NCBI GenBank assembly: GCA_963966185.1
Contig: CAWZYM010000329.1
Location: forward strand, 836,501-900,500
Reading direction: 5' to 3'
Length of the DNA: 64,000 nucleotides
Source of the DNA: Rhabditoides inermis
Lineage: Eukaryota > Nematoda > Chromadorea > Rhabditida > Rhabditidae
The notes under the pieces are model-generated. The model ran no database searches. It was not told where the DNA came from and saw only the letters and a list, made by a program, of their open reading frames with translations. Shown piece by piece: positions 12,686 through 26,262 of the stretch; within the stretch, counting starts at the first letter, position 1; the number at the start of each line of letters is the position of its first letter. A program made the position numbers and the translations under genes.

Positions 12686-14746
12686 AAAGAGTCAGACAGG
12701 TCGTTACAGATCTGCCCAGGTCGTTAACAGGTCTGCAAAAGTCTAAACTGATCTGATATAGACTCAGACAGTTTGTTAAAGAGTCAGACAGGTCGTTACA
12801 GATCTACACAGTTCGTAAACAGGTCTTCAAAGATCTAAACTGATTTGATATAGACTCAGACAGGTTGTTAAAGAGTCAGACAGGTCGTTACAAATCTACA
12901 CAGGTCGTAAACAGGTCTGCAAAAATCTAAACTGATCTGATATAGACTCAGACAGTTTGTTAAAGAGTCAGACCGGTCGTTACAGATCTACACAGTTCGT
13001 AAACAGGTCTTCAAAGATCTAAACTGATTTGATATAGACTCAGACAGGTTGTTAAAGAGTCAGACAGGTCGTTACAAATCTACACAGGTCGTAAACAGGT
13101 CTGCAAAAATCTAAACTGATCTGATATAGACTAAGACAGGTTGCTAAAGAGTCAGACAGGTCGTTACAGATCTACACAGGTCGTAAACAGGTCTGGAAAG
13201 ATCTAAACTGATCTGATATAGACTCAAACAGGTTGTTAAAGACTCAGACAGGTCGTTGCAAATCTACACGGGTCGTAAACAGGTCTCCAAAAGTCTAAAC
13301 TGATTTGATATAGACTCAGACAGGTTGTTAAAGAGTCAGACAGGTCGTTACAGATCTACACAGGTCGTAAACAGGTCTGCAAAGATCTAAACTGATCTGA
13401 TATAGACTAAGACAGGTTGCTAAAGAGTCAGACAGGTCGTTACAGATCTACACAGGTCGTAAACAGGTCTGGAAAGATCTAAACAGATCTGTCCAAGACT
13501 CAGACAGGTTGTTAAAGAGTCAGACAGGTCGTTACAGATCTGCACAGGTCGTAAACAGGTCTGGAAAGATCTAAACTGATCTGAAATAGACTCAGACAGG
13601 TTGCTAAAGAATCAGACCGGTCGTTACAGATCTACACAGGTCGTAAACAGGTCTGGAAAGATCTAAACAGATCTGTCCAAGACTCTGACAGGTTGTTAAA
13701 GAGTCAGACAGGTCGTTACAGATCTGCCCAGGTCGTTAACAGGTCTGCAAAAATCTAAACTGATCTGATTTAGACTCAGACAGTTTGTTAAAGAGTCAGA
13801 CAGGTCGTTACAGATCTACACAGATCGTAAACAGGTCTGCAAAGGTCTGAACTGATATGATAAAGACTCAGACAGGTTGTTAAAGAGTCAGACAGGTCGT
13901 CACAGATCTACACAGTTCGTAAACAGGTCTTCAAAGATCTTAACTGATATGATTTAGACTCAGACAGGTTGTTAAAGAGTCAGACAGGTCGTTACAGATT
14001 TACACAGGTCGTAAACAGGTCTGCAAAGGTCTAAACTGATTTGAAAGACTCAGACAGGATGTTAAAGAGTCAGACAGGTCGTTACAGATCCACACAGGTC
14101 GTAAACAGGTCTGCAAAAATCTAAACTGATCTGATATAGACTCAGACAGGTTGCTAAAGAGTCAGACAGGTCGTTGCAAATCTACACAGGTCGTAAACAG
14201 GTCGTTACAGATCTACACAGTTCGTAAACAGGTCTGCAAAAACCTAAACTGATCTGATATAGACTCAGACAGGTTGCTAAAGAGTCAGACAGGTCGTCAC
14301 AGATCTACACAGGTCGTAAACATGTCTTCAAAGATATAAACTGATCTGATATAGACTCAAACAGGTTGTTAAAGACTCAGACAGGTTGTTAAAGACTCAG
14401 ACAGGTCGTTGCAAATCTACACGGGTCGTAAACAGGTCTCCAAAGGTCTAAACTGATTTGATAACGACTCAGACAGGTTGTTAAAAAGTCAGACAGGTCG
14501 TTACAGATCTACACAGGTCGTAAACAGGTCTGCAAAGATCTAAACAGATCTGATATAGACTCAGACAGGTTGTTAAAGACTCAGACAGGTCGTTACAAAT
14601 CTACACAGGTCGTAAACAGGTCTACAAAGGTCTAAACTGATCTGATAGAGACTCAGACAGGTTGTTAAAGAGTAAGACAGGTCGTTACAGATTCACACAG
14701 GTCGTAAACAGGTCTGCAAAGATCTAAACTGATCTGATATAGACTC
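12686..14746 (-). repeat. 92-bp satellite, reverse block (2061 bp)
   Basis: Reverse monomers that begin at a palindromic F/R junction (12671-12700, centre TTTAAA) and end at the standard R/9-bp junction. Length and monomer order match 27659-29719, so both are copies of one higher-order unit. Confidence 0.95.
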
Positions 14747-17700
14747 AAATGTCGCAATTGTCGCCAATTTCGTCAAGTATGAATGTCAAAATGTCAGAAT
14801 GTCAGAATGATGCAAACATCGCAAAAGTCGCAAATGTCGCAAACGTCGCAAATGTCGCAAACGTCGCAAACGTCGCAAATGTCGCAAATGTCGCAAAGTA
14901 AGAATGTCAGAATGTCAGAATGATGCAAACATCGCAAATGTCGCAGATGTCGCAAATGTCGCAAATGTCGCAAATGTCGCAAATGTCGCAAATGTCGCGA
15001 ATGTCGCAATTGTCGCAAATGTCGCAAATGTCGCGAATGTCGCGAATGTCGCAAATGTCGCAAATGATGCAAATTTCGCGAATGTCGCCAAGTAAGAATG
15101 TCAAAATGTCAGAATGTCAGAATGATGCAAACATCGCAAATGTCGCAAATGTCGCAAATGTCGCAAATGTCGCAAATGTCGCAAATGTCGCAAATGATGC
15201 AAATGTCGCAAATGTCGCCAAGAAAGAATGTCAAAATGTCAGAATGTCAGAATGATGCAAACATCGCAAATGTCGCAAATGTCGAAAATGTCGCAAATGT
15301 CGAAAAGAATGCAAATGTCGCAAATGTCGCGAACATCGCAAAGTAAGAATGGCAGAATGTCAGAATGATGCAAACATCGCAAATGTCGCAAATGTTGCAA
15401 ATGCCACAAATTATCGCAAATGCCGCGAACGTCGCAATTGTCGTAAATGTCGCAAATGTTGCAAATGTCGCGAATGTCGCAATTGTCGCAAATGTCGATA
15501 AATAAGAATGTCAGAATGATGTAAATATCGCAAATGTCGCAAATGTCGCAAATGTCGCAAATGTTGCGAATGTCGCAAATGTCGCAAATGTCGCAAATAA
15601 TGCAAATGTCGCAAATGTCGCCAAGTAAGAATGTCAAAATGTCAGAATGTCAGAATGATGCAAACATCGCAAATGTCGCAAATGTCGCAAATGTCGCAAA
15701 TGATGCAAATGTCGCAAATGTCGTTAAGAAAGAATGTCAAAATGTCAGAATGTCAGAATGATGCAAACATCGCAAATGTCGCAAATGTCGAAAATGTCGC
15801 AAATGTCGCAAAGTAAGAATGTCAGAATGTCAGAATGATGCAAACATCGCAAATGTCGCAAATGTCGCAAATGATGCAAATGTCACAAATTATCGCAAAT
15901 GCCGCGAATGTCGCAATTGTCGTAAATGTCGCAAATGTTGCAAATGTCGCGAATGTCGCAATTGTCGCAAATGTCGATAAATAAGAATGTCAGAATGATG
16001 CAAATGTCGCAAATGTCGCAAATGTCGCAAATGTCGCAAATGTCGCAAATGTCGCCAAGTAAGAATGTCAAAATGTCAGAATGTCAGAATGATGCAAACA
16101 TCGCAAATGTTGCAAATGTCGCAAATGTCGCAAATGATGCAAATGTCGCGAAAGTCGCCAAGAAAAAATGTCAAAATGTCAGAATGTCAGAATGATGCAA
16201 ACATCGCAAATGTCGCACATGTCGCAAATGTCGCCAAGTGAGAATGTCAAAATGTCAGAATGTCAGAATGATGCAAACATCGCAAATGTCGCAAATGTCG
16301 CAAATGTCGCAAATGTCGCAAATGTCGCAAATGTCGCAAATGTCAGAAAAATCAGAACGCCAGAATGTCAAAATGTCAGAATGTCAGACTGTCAGAGTGT
16401 CAGAATATCAGAATGATGCAAACATCGCAATTGCAAAGGTCGCAAAGGTCGCAAATGTCGCAAAGGTCGCAAATGTCGCAAATGATGCAAATGTCGCAAA
16501 TGTCGCAAATGTCGCAAATGTCGCAAATGTTGCAAATGTCGCGAATGTCGCAATTGTCGCGAATGTCGATAAATAAGAATGTCAGAATGATGCAAATATC
16601 GCAAATGTCGCAAATGTCGCAAATGTCGCAAATGTCGCAATTGTCGCAAATGTCGCAAATGTTGCGAATGTCGCGAATGTCGCAAATGTCGCAAATGATG
16701 CAAATGTCGCAAATGTCGCCAAGTAAGAATGTCAAAATGTCAGAATGTCAGAATGATGCAAACATCGCAAATGTCGCAAATGTCGCAAATGTCGCAAATG
16801 ATGCAAATGTCGCAAATGTCGCCAAGAAAGAATGTCAAAATGTCAGAATGTCAGAATGATGCAAACATAGCAAATGTCGCAAATGTCGAAAATGTCGCAA
16901 ATGTCGAAAAGAATGCAAATGTCGCAAATGTCGCGAACATCGCAAAGTAAGAATGCCAGAATGATGCAAATATCGCAAATGTCGCAAATGTCGCAAATGT
17001 CGCTCATGTCGCAAATGTCGCAAATGTCGCAAAGTAAGAATTTCAGAATGCCAGAATGTCAGTACGATTAAAACATCGTAAATGTCGCAAATGTCGCGAA
17101 TGTCGCAAATGTCGCAAATGTCGCAAATGTCGCAATTGTTGCAAATGTCGCAAATGTCGCAAATGTCGCAAATGTCGCAATTGTCAGCATGTCGCAAATG
17201 TCAGAAAAATCAGAATATCAGAATGTCAAAATGTCAGAATGTCAAATTGCCAGAGTGTCCGCATATCAGAATGTCGCAAATGCCGCAAATGTCGCAAATG
17301 ATGCGAATGTCGCCAATGTCGCAAATGTCGCAAATGTTGTAAATGCCGCAAATGTCGCAAAAGTCGCAAATGTCGAAAATGTAGCAAATGTCGCAAAGTA
17401 GGAATGTCAGAATGGTGCGAATATCGCAAATGTCGCAAATGCCGCAAATGTCGCAAATGTCGCTCATGTCGCAAATGTCGCAAATGTCGCATAGTAAGAA
17501 TATCAGAATGTCAGAATGATGGAAACATCGCAAATGTCGCAAATGTCGCAAATGTTGCAAATGTCGCAAACGTCGCAAATGTCGCAAATGTCGCAAATGT
17601 CGCAAATGTCAAAAAAATCAGAATGCCAGAATGTCAAAATGTCAGAATGTCAGATTGTCAGAGTGTCCGAATATCAGAATGATGCAAACATCGCAAATGT

Positions 17701-18201
17701 CGCAAATGTCGCAAATGTCGCGATTGTCGCAAATGTCGCGATTGTCGCAAATGTCGCAAAGTAAGAATGTCAGATTGCCAGAATGTCAGTATGATGCAAA
17801 TGTCGCAAATGTCGCAAATGTCGCAAATGTCGCAAAGTAAGAATGTCAGAATGTCAGAATGATGCAAACATCGCAAATGTCGCAATTGTCGCAAATGTCG
17901 CCAAGTGAGAATGTCAAAATGTCATAATATCAGAATGTCAGAATGTCAGAAGGGCAGAATGCCATAATGATGCTAACATCGCAAATGTCGCAAATGTCGC
18001 AAATGCCGCAAATGTCGCAAATGTCGCAAATGTCGATAAATAAGAATGTCAGAATGATGCAAATATCGCAAATGTCGCAAATGTCGCAAATGTCGCAAAT
18101 GTCGCAAATGTCGCAAATGTCGCAAATGTCGCAAATGTCGCAAATGTCGCAATTGTCGCAAATGTCGCAAATGTCGCAAATGTCGCAAATGTCGCGAATG
18201 T
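14747..18201 (+). repeat. 9-bp satellite, third block
   Basis: 3455 bp of 9-bp units and cassettes, including further cassette types (GTCAGTACGATTAAAACATCG, AATATCAGAATG, AGAAGGGCAGAATGCC). Its first 3.2 kb reappear at about 29720-32900 with an offset that changes only in 9-bp steps. No real gene is present. Confidence 0.95.
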
Positions 18202-19611
18202 CCTGTCTGAGCCTTTAACAACCTGTCCGAGTCTTTATCAGATCTGTTTAGATCTTTGCAGACCTGTTTACGACCTGTGTAGTTCTGTAACGACCTGTCT
18301 GAGCCTTTAACAACCTGTCTTAGTCTTTATCAGATCTGTTTAGATCTTTGCAGACCTGTTCACGACCTGTGTAAATCTGTAACGACCTGTCTGAGTCTTC
18401 AACAACCTGTCTGAGTCTTTTTCAGATCTGTTCAGATCTTTGCAGACCTGTTTACGACCTGTGTAAGTCTGTAACGACCTATTTGAGTCTTAAACAACCT
18501 GTCTGAGTCTTTTTCAGATCTGTTTAGATTTTTGCAGACCTGTTTACGACCTGTGTAATTCTGTAACGACCTGTGTGAGCCTTTAACAACCTGTCTGAGT
18601 GTTTATCAGATCTGTTTACATCTTTGCAGACCTGTTCACGACCTGTGTAAATCTGTAACGACCTGTCTGAGTCTTCAACAACCTGTCTGAGTCTTTTTCA
18701 GATCTGTTCAGATCTTTGCAGACCTGTTTACGACCTGTGTAATTCTGTAACGACCTGTGTGAGCCTTTAACAACCTGTCTGAGTGTTTATCAAATCTGTT
18801 TAGATCTTTGCAGACCTGTTTACGACCTGCGTACTTCTGTAATGACCTGTCTGAGCCTTTAACAACCTGTCTGAGTCTTTATCAGATCTGTTTAGATCTT
18901 TGCAGATCTGTTTACGATCTGTGTAGATCTGTAACGACCTGTCTGAGCCTTTAACAACCTGTCTGATGTTTAGATTTTTGCAGACCTGTTTACGACCTGT
19001 GAATTCTGTAACGACCTGTGTGAGCCTTTAACAACCTGTCTGAGTGTTTATCAGATCTGTTTAGATCTTTGCAGACCTGTTCACGACCTGTGTAATTCTG
19101 TAACGACCTGTCTGAGCCTTTAACAATCTGTCTGAGTCTTTATCAGATCTGTTTAGATCTTTGCAGATCTGTTTACGACCTATGTGAGTCTGTAACGACA
19201 TATTTGAGTCTTTAACAACCTGTCTGAGTCTTTATCAGATCTGTTTAGATTTTCGCAGACCTGTTTACGACCTGTGTAGATCTGTAACGACCTGTCTGAG
19301 TCTTTTACAACCTGTCTGAGTTTTTATCAGACCAGTTTAGATTTTTGAAGACCTGTTCACGACCTGTGTAATTCTGTAACGACTTGTCTGAGCCTTTAAC
19401 AACCTGTCTGAGATATCTGTTCAGATCTTTGGAGACCTGTTTACGACCTGTGTAATTCTGTAACGACCTGTCTGAGCCTTTAACAACCTGTCTGAGTCTT
19501 TATCTATCTGTTTAGATCTTTGCAGACCTGTAACGACCTGTATGATCCTTTAACAACCTGTCTGAGTCTTCATCATATCTGTTCAGATCTTTGCAGACCT
19601 GTTTACGACCT

Positions 19612-19784
19612 CAGACAGGTTAATAAAGACTCAGACAGGTTGTTAAAGACTCAGACAGGTCGTTACAGATCTACACAGGTCGTAAACAGGTCTGCAAAGA
19701 TCTGAACAGATATGATGCAGACTCAGACAGGTTGTTAAAAGATCATACAGGTCGTTACAGAAATACAAAGGTCGTGAACAGGTC
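19612..19784 (-). repeat. Inverted 92-bp dimer
   Basis: Same flip points and TTCGTCCTCTCT spacer as at 4968. Confidence 0.9.
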
Positions 19785-21289
19785 TTCGTCCTCTCTGCAG
19801 ACCTGTTTACAACGTGTATGAGTCTGTAACGACCTGTCTGAGCCTTTAACAACCTGTCTGAGTCTTTATCAGATCTGTTTAGATCTTTGCAGACCTGTTT
19901 ACGACCTTTGTAATTCTGTAACGACCTGTCTGAGCCTTTAACAACCTGTCTGAGTCTTTAGCAACCTGTCTGAGTCTTTATCAGATCTGTTTACATCTTT
20001 GCAGACCTGTTTACGACGTGTGTGAGTCTGTAACGACCTGTCTGAGCCTATAACAACCTGTCTGAGTCTTTATCAGATCTGTTCAGATCTTTGCAGACCT
20101 GTTTACGACCTGTGTAATTCTGTAACGACCTGTCTGAGCCTTTAACAACCTGTCTGGGTCTTTAGCAACCTGTCTGAGTCTTTGTCAGATCTGTTTACAT
20201 CTTTGCAGACCTGTTCCCGACCTGTGTAAATCTGTAACGACCTGTCTGAGTCTTCAACAACCTGTCTGAGTCTTTTTCAGATTTGTTCAGATCTTTGCAG
20301 ACCTGTTTACGACCTGTGTAATTCTGTAACGACCTGTCTGTGCCTTTAACAACCTGTCTGAGTCTTTATCAGATCTGTTTAGATCTTTGCAGACCTGTTT
20401 ACGACCTGTGTAAGTCTGTTAAGACCTATTTGAGTCTTAAACAACCTGTCTGAGTCTTTTTCAGATCTGTTTAGATTTTCGCAGACCTGTTTACGACCTG
20501 TGTAGATCTGTAACGACCTGTCTGAGTCTTTTACAACCTGTCTGAGTTTTTATCAGACCAGTTTAGATTTTTGAAGACCTGTTCACGACCTGTGTAATTC
20601 TGTAACGACCTGTCTGAGCCTTTAACAACCTGTCTGAGATATCTGTTCAGATCTTTGCAGACCTGTTCCCGACCTGTGTAAATCTGTAACGACCTGTCTG
20701 AGTCTTCAACAACCTGTCTGAGTCTTTTTCAGATCTGTTCAGATCTTTGCAGACCTGTTTACGACCTGTGTAATTCTGTAACGACCTGTCTGTGCCTTTA
20801 ACAACCTGTCTGAGTCTTTATCAGATCTGTTTAGATCTTCGCAGACCTGTTTACGACCTGTGTAAGTCTGTTAAGACCTATTTGAGTCTTAAACAACCTG
20901 TCTGAGTCTTTTTCAGATCTGTTTAGATTTTCGCAGACCTGTTTACGACCTGTGTAGATCTGTAACGACCTGTCTGAGTCTTTTACAACCTGTCTGAGTT
21001 TTTATCAGACCAGTTTAGATTTTTGAAGACCTGTTCACGACCTGTGTAATTCTGTAACGACCTGTCTGAGCCTTTAACAACCTGTCTGAGATATCTGTTC
21101 AGATCTTTGGAGACCTGTTTACGACCTGTGTGATTCTGTAACGACCTGTCTGAGCCTTTAACAACCTGTCTGAGTCTTTATCTGGCTGTTTAGATCTTTG
21201 CAGACCTGTAACGACCTGTATGATCCTTTAACAACCTGTCTGAGTCTTCATCATATCTGTTCAGATCTTTGCAGACCTGTTTACGACCT

Positions 21290-21461
21290 CAGACAGGTTA
21301 ATAAAGACTCAGACAGGTTGTTAAAGACTCAGACAGGTCGTTACAGATCTACACAGGTCGTAAACAGGTCTGCAAAGATCTGAACAGATATGATGAGACT
21401 CAGACAGGTTGTTAAAAGATCATACAGGTCGTTACAGAAATACAAAGGTCGTGAACAGGTC
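21290..21461 (-). repeat. Inverted 92-bp dimer
   Basis: 1678 bp after the previous copy, as in the 4968/6646 pair. Confidence 0.9.
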
Positions 21462-23193
21462 TTCGTCCTCTCTGCAGACCTGTTTACAACGTGTATGAGT
21501 CGGTAACGACCTGTCTGAGCCTTTAACAACCTGTCTGAGTCTTTATCAGATCTGTTTAGATCTTTGCAGACCTGTTTACGACCTGTGTAATTCTGTAACG
21601 ACCTGTCTGAGCCTTTAACAACCTGTCTGAGTCTTTAGCAACCTGTCTGAGTCTTTATCAGATCTGTTTACATCTTTGCAGACCTGTTTACGACGTGTGT
21701 GAGTCTGTAACGACCTGTCTGAGCCTATAACAACCTGTCTGAGTCTTTATCAGATCTGTTCAGATCTTTGCAGACCTGTTTACGACCTGTGTAATTCTGT
21801 AACGACCTGTCTGAGCCTTTAACAACCTGTCTGGGTCTTTAGCAACCTGTCTGAGTCTTTATCAGATCTGTTTACATCTTTGCAGACCTGTTCCCGACCT
21901 GTGTAAATCTGTAACGACCTGTCTGAGTCTTCAACAACCTGTCTGAGTCTTTTTCAGATCTGTTCAGATCTTTGCAGACCTGTTTACGACCTGTGTAATT
22001 CTGTAACGACCTGTCTGTGCCTTTAACAACCTGTCTGAGTCTTTATCAGAGCTGTTTAGATCTTTGCAGACCTGTTTACGACCTGTGTAAGTCTGTTAAG
22101 ACCTATTTGAGTCTTAAACAACCTGTCTGAGTCTTTTTCAGATCTGTTTAGATTTTTGCAGACCTGTTTACGACCTGTGTAATTCTGTAACGACCTGTGT
22201 GAGCCTTTAACAACCTGTCTGAGTGTTTATCAGATCTGTTTAGATCTTTGCAGACCTGTTTACGACCTGTGTAATTCTGTAACGACCTGTCTGAGCCTTT
22301 AACAACCTGTCTGAGTCTTTATCAGATCTGTTTAGATCTTTGCAGATCTGTTTACGACCTATGTAAGTCTGTAACGACATATTTGAGTCTTTAACAACCT
22401 GTCTGAGTCTTTATCAGATCTGTTTAGATCTTTGCAGATCTGTTTACGACCTGTGTAAGTCTGTAACGACCTATTTGAGTCTTTAACAACATGTCTGTGT
22501 CTTTTTCAGATCTGTTTAGATTTTTGCAGACCTGTTCCCGACCTGTGTAAATCTGTAACGACCTGTGTGAGCCTTTAACAACCTGTCTGAGTTTTTATCA
22601 GATCTGTTTAGATCTTTGCAGACCTGTTTACGACCTGTGTAATTCTGTAACGACCTGTCTGAGCCTTTAACAACCTGTCTGAGTCTTTATCAGATCTGTT
22701 TAGATCTTTGCAGATCTGTTTACGATCTGTGTAGATCTGTAACGACCTGTCTGAGCCTTCAACAACCTGTCTGAGTCTTTATCAGATCTGTTTAGATCTT
22801 TGCAGACCTGTTTACGACCTGACCTGTCTGAGTCTTTAACAATCTGTTTGAGTCTTTTTCAGATCTGTTTAGATCTTTGCAGACCTGTTTACGATCTGTA
22901 TAGATCTGTAACGACCTGTCTGAGCCTTTAACAACCTGTCTGAGTCTTTATCAGATCTGTTTAGATCTTTGCAGACCTGTTTACGACCTGTGTAATTCTG
23001 TAACGACCTGTGTAATTCTGTAACGACCTGTCTGAGCCTTTAACAACCTGTCTGAGTCTTTATCAGATATGTTTAGATCTTTGCAGACCTGTTTACGACC
23101 TGTGTAAGTCTGTAACGACCTATTTGAGTCCTAAACAACCTGTCTGAGTCTTTTTCAGATCTGTTCAGATCTTTGCAGACCTGTTTACGACCT

Positions 23194-23365
23194 CAGACAG
23201 GTTAATAAAGACTCAGACAGGTTGTTAAAGACTCAGACAGGTCGTTACAGATCTACACAGGTCGTAAACAGGTCTGCAAAGATCTGAACAGATATGATGA
23301 GACTCAGACAGGTTGTTAAAAGATCATACAGGTCGTTACAGAAATACAAAGGTCGTGAACAGGTC
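23194..23365 (-). repeat. Inverted 92-bp dimer
   Basis: 1904 bp after the previous copy; same breakpoints. Confidence 0.9.
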
Positions 23366-24186
23366 TTCGTCCTCTCTGCAGACCTGTTTACAACGTGTAT
23401 GAGTCGGTAACGACCTGTCTGAGCCTTTAACAACCTGTCTGAGTCTTTATCAGATCTGTTAAGATCTTTGCAGACCTGTTTACGACCTGTGTAATTCTGT
23501 AACGACCTGTCTGAGCCTTTAACAACCTGTCTGAGATATCTGTTCAGATCTTTGCAGACCTGTTCCCGACCTGTGTAAATCTGTAACGACCTGTCTGAGT
23601 CTTCAACAACCTGTCTGAGTCTTTTTCAGATCTGTTCAGATCTTTGCAGACCTGTTTACGACCTGTGTAATTCTGTAACGACCTGTCTGTGCCTTTAACA
23701 ACCTGTCTGAGTCTTTATCAGATCTGTTTAGATCTTCGCAGACCTGTTTACGACCTGTGTAAGTCTGTTAAGACCTATTTGAGTCTTAAACAACCTGTCT
23801 GAGTCTTTTTCAGATCTGTTTAGATTTTCGCAGACCTGTTTACGACCTGTGTAGATCTGTAACGACCTGTCTGAGTCTTTTACAACCTGTCTGAGTTTTT
23901 ATCAGACCAGTTTAGATTTTTGAAGACCTGTTCACGACCTGTGTAATTCTGTAACGACCTGTCTGAGCCTTTAACAACCTGTCTGAGATATCTGTTCAGA
24001 TCTTTGGAGACCTGTTTACGACCTGTGTGATTCTGTAACGACCTGTCTGAGCCTTTAACAACCTGTCTGAGTCTTTATCTGGCTGTTTAGATCTTTGCAG
24101 ACCTGTAACGACCTGTATGATCCTTTAACAACCTGTCTGAGTCTTCATCATATCTGTTCAGATCTTTGCAGACCTGTTTACGACCT

Positions 24187-24358
24187 CAGACAGGTTAATA
24201 AAGACTCAGACAGGTTGTTAAAGACTCAGACAGGTCGTTACAGATCTACACAGGTCGTAAACAGGTCTGCAAAGATCTGAACAGATATGATGAGACTCAG
24301 ACAGGTTGTTAAAAGATCATACAGGTCGTTACAGAAATACAAAGGTCGTGAACAGGTC
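24187..24358 (-). repeat. Inverted 92-bp dimer
   Basis: Only 993 bp after the previous copy, pointing to a deletion or recombination between higher-order units. Confidence 0.9.
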
Positions 24359-26090
24359 TTCGTCCTCTCTGCAGACCTGTTTACAACGTGTATGAGTCGG
24401 TAACGACCTGTCTGAGCCTTTAACAACCTGTCTGAGTCTTTATCAGATCTGTTTAGATCTTTGCAGACCTGTTTACGACCTGTGTAATTCTGTAACGACC
24501 TGTCTGAGCCTTTAACAACCTGTCTGAGTCTTTAGCAACCTGTCTGAGTCTTTATCAGATCTGTTTACATCTTTGCAGACCTGTTTACGACGTGTGTGAG
24601 TCTGTAACGACCTGTCTGAGCCTATAACAACCTGTCTGAGTCTTTATCAGATCTGTTCAGATCTTTGCAGACCTGTTTACGACCTGTGTAATTCTGTAAC
24701 GACCTGTCTGAGCCTTTAACAACCTGTCTGGGTCTTTAGCAACCTGTCTGAGTCTTTATCAGATCTGTTTACATCTTTGCAGACCTGTTCCCGACCTGTG
24801 TAAATCTGTAACGACCTGTCTGAGTCTTCAACAACCTGTCTGAGTCTTTTTCAGATCTGTTCAGATCTTTGCAGACCTGTTTACGACCTGTGTAATTCTG
24901 TAACGACCTGTCTGTGCCTTTAACAACCTGTCTGAGTCTTTATCAGATCTGTTTAGATCTTTGCAGACCTGTTTACGACCTGTGTAAGTCTGTTAAGACC
25001 TATTTGAGTCTTAAACAACCTGTCTGAGTCTTTTTCAGATCTGTTTAGATTTTTGCAGACCTGTTTACGACCTGTGTAATTCTGTAACGACCTGTGTGAG
25101 CCTTTAACAACCTGTCTGAGTGTTTATCAGATCTGTTTAGATCTTTGCAGACCTGTTTACGACCTGTGTAATTCTGTAACGACCTGTCTGAGCCTTTAAC
25201 AACCTGTCTGAGTCTTTATCAGATCTGTTTAGATCTTTGCAGATCTGTTTACGACCTATGTAAGTCTGTAACGACATATTTGAGTCTTTAACAACCTGTC
25301 TGAGTCTTTATCAGATCTGTTTAGATCTTTGCAGATCTGTTTACGACCTGTGTAAGTCTGTAACGACCTATTCGAGTCTTTAACAACATGTCTGTGTCTT
25401 TTTCAGATCTGTTTAGATTTTTGCAGACCTGTTCCCGACCTGTGTAAATCTGTAACGACCTGTGTGAGCCTTTAACAACCTGTCTGAGTTTTTATCAGAT
25501 CTGTTTAGATCTTTGCAGACCTGTTTACGACCTGTGTAATTCTGTAACGACCTGTCTGAGCCTTTAACAACCTGTCTGAGTCTTTATCAGATCTGTTTAG
25601 ATCTTTGCAGATCTGTTTACGATCTGTGTAGATCTGTAACGACCTGTCTGAGCCTTCAACAACCTGTCTGAGTCTTTATCAGATCTGTTTAGATCTTTGC
25701 AGACCTGTTTACGACCTGACCTGTCTGAGTCTTTAACAATCTGTTTGAGTCTTTTTCAGATCTGTTTAGATCTTTGCAGACCTGTTTACGATCTGTATAG
25801 ATCTGTAACGACCTGTCTGAGCCTTTAACAACCTGTCTGAGTCTTTATCAGATCTGTTTAGATCTTTGCAGACCTGTTTACGACCTGTGTAATTCTGTAA
25901 CGACCTGTGTAATTCTGTAACGACCTGTCTGAGCCTTTAACAACCTGTCTGAGTCTTTATCAGATATGTTTAGATCTTTGCAGACCTGTTTACGACCTGT
26001 GTAAGTCTGTAACGACCTATTTGAGTCCTAAACAACCTGTCTGAGTCTTTTTCAGATCTGTTCAGATCTTTGCAGACCTGTTTACGACCT

Positions 26091-26262
26091 CAGACAGGTT
26101 AATAAAGACTCAGACAGGTTGTTAAAGACTCAGACAGGTCGTTACAGATCTACACAGGTCGTAAACAGGTCTGCAAAGATCTGAACAGATATGATGAGAC
26201 TCAGACAGGTTGTTAAAAGATCATACAGGTCGTTACAGAAATACAAAGGTCGTGAACAGGTC
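26091..26262 (-). repeat. Inverted 92-bp dimer
   Basis: 1904 bp after the previous copy; same breakpoints and spacer. Confidence 0.9.
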
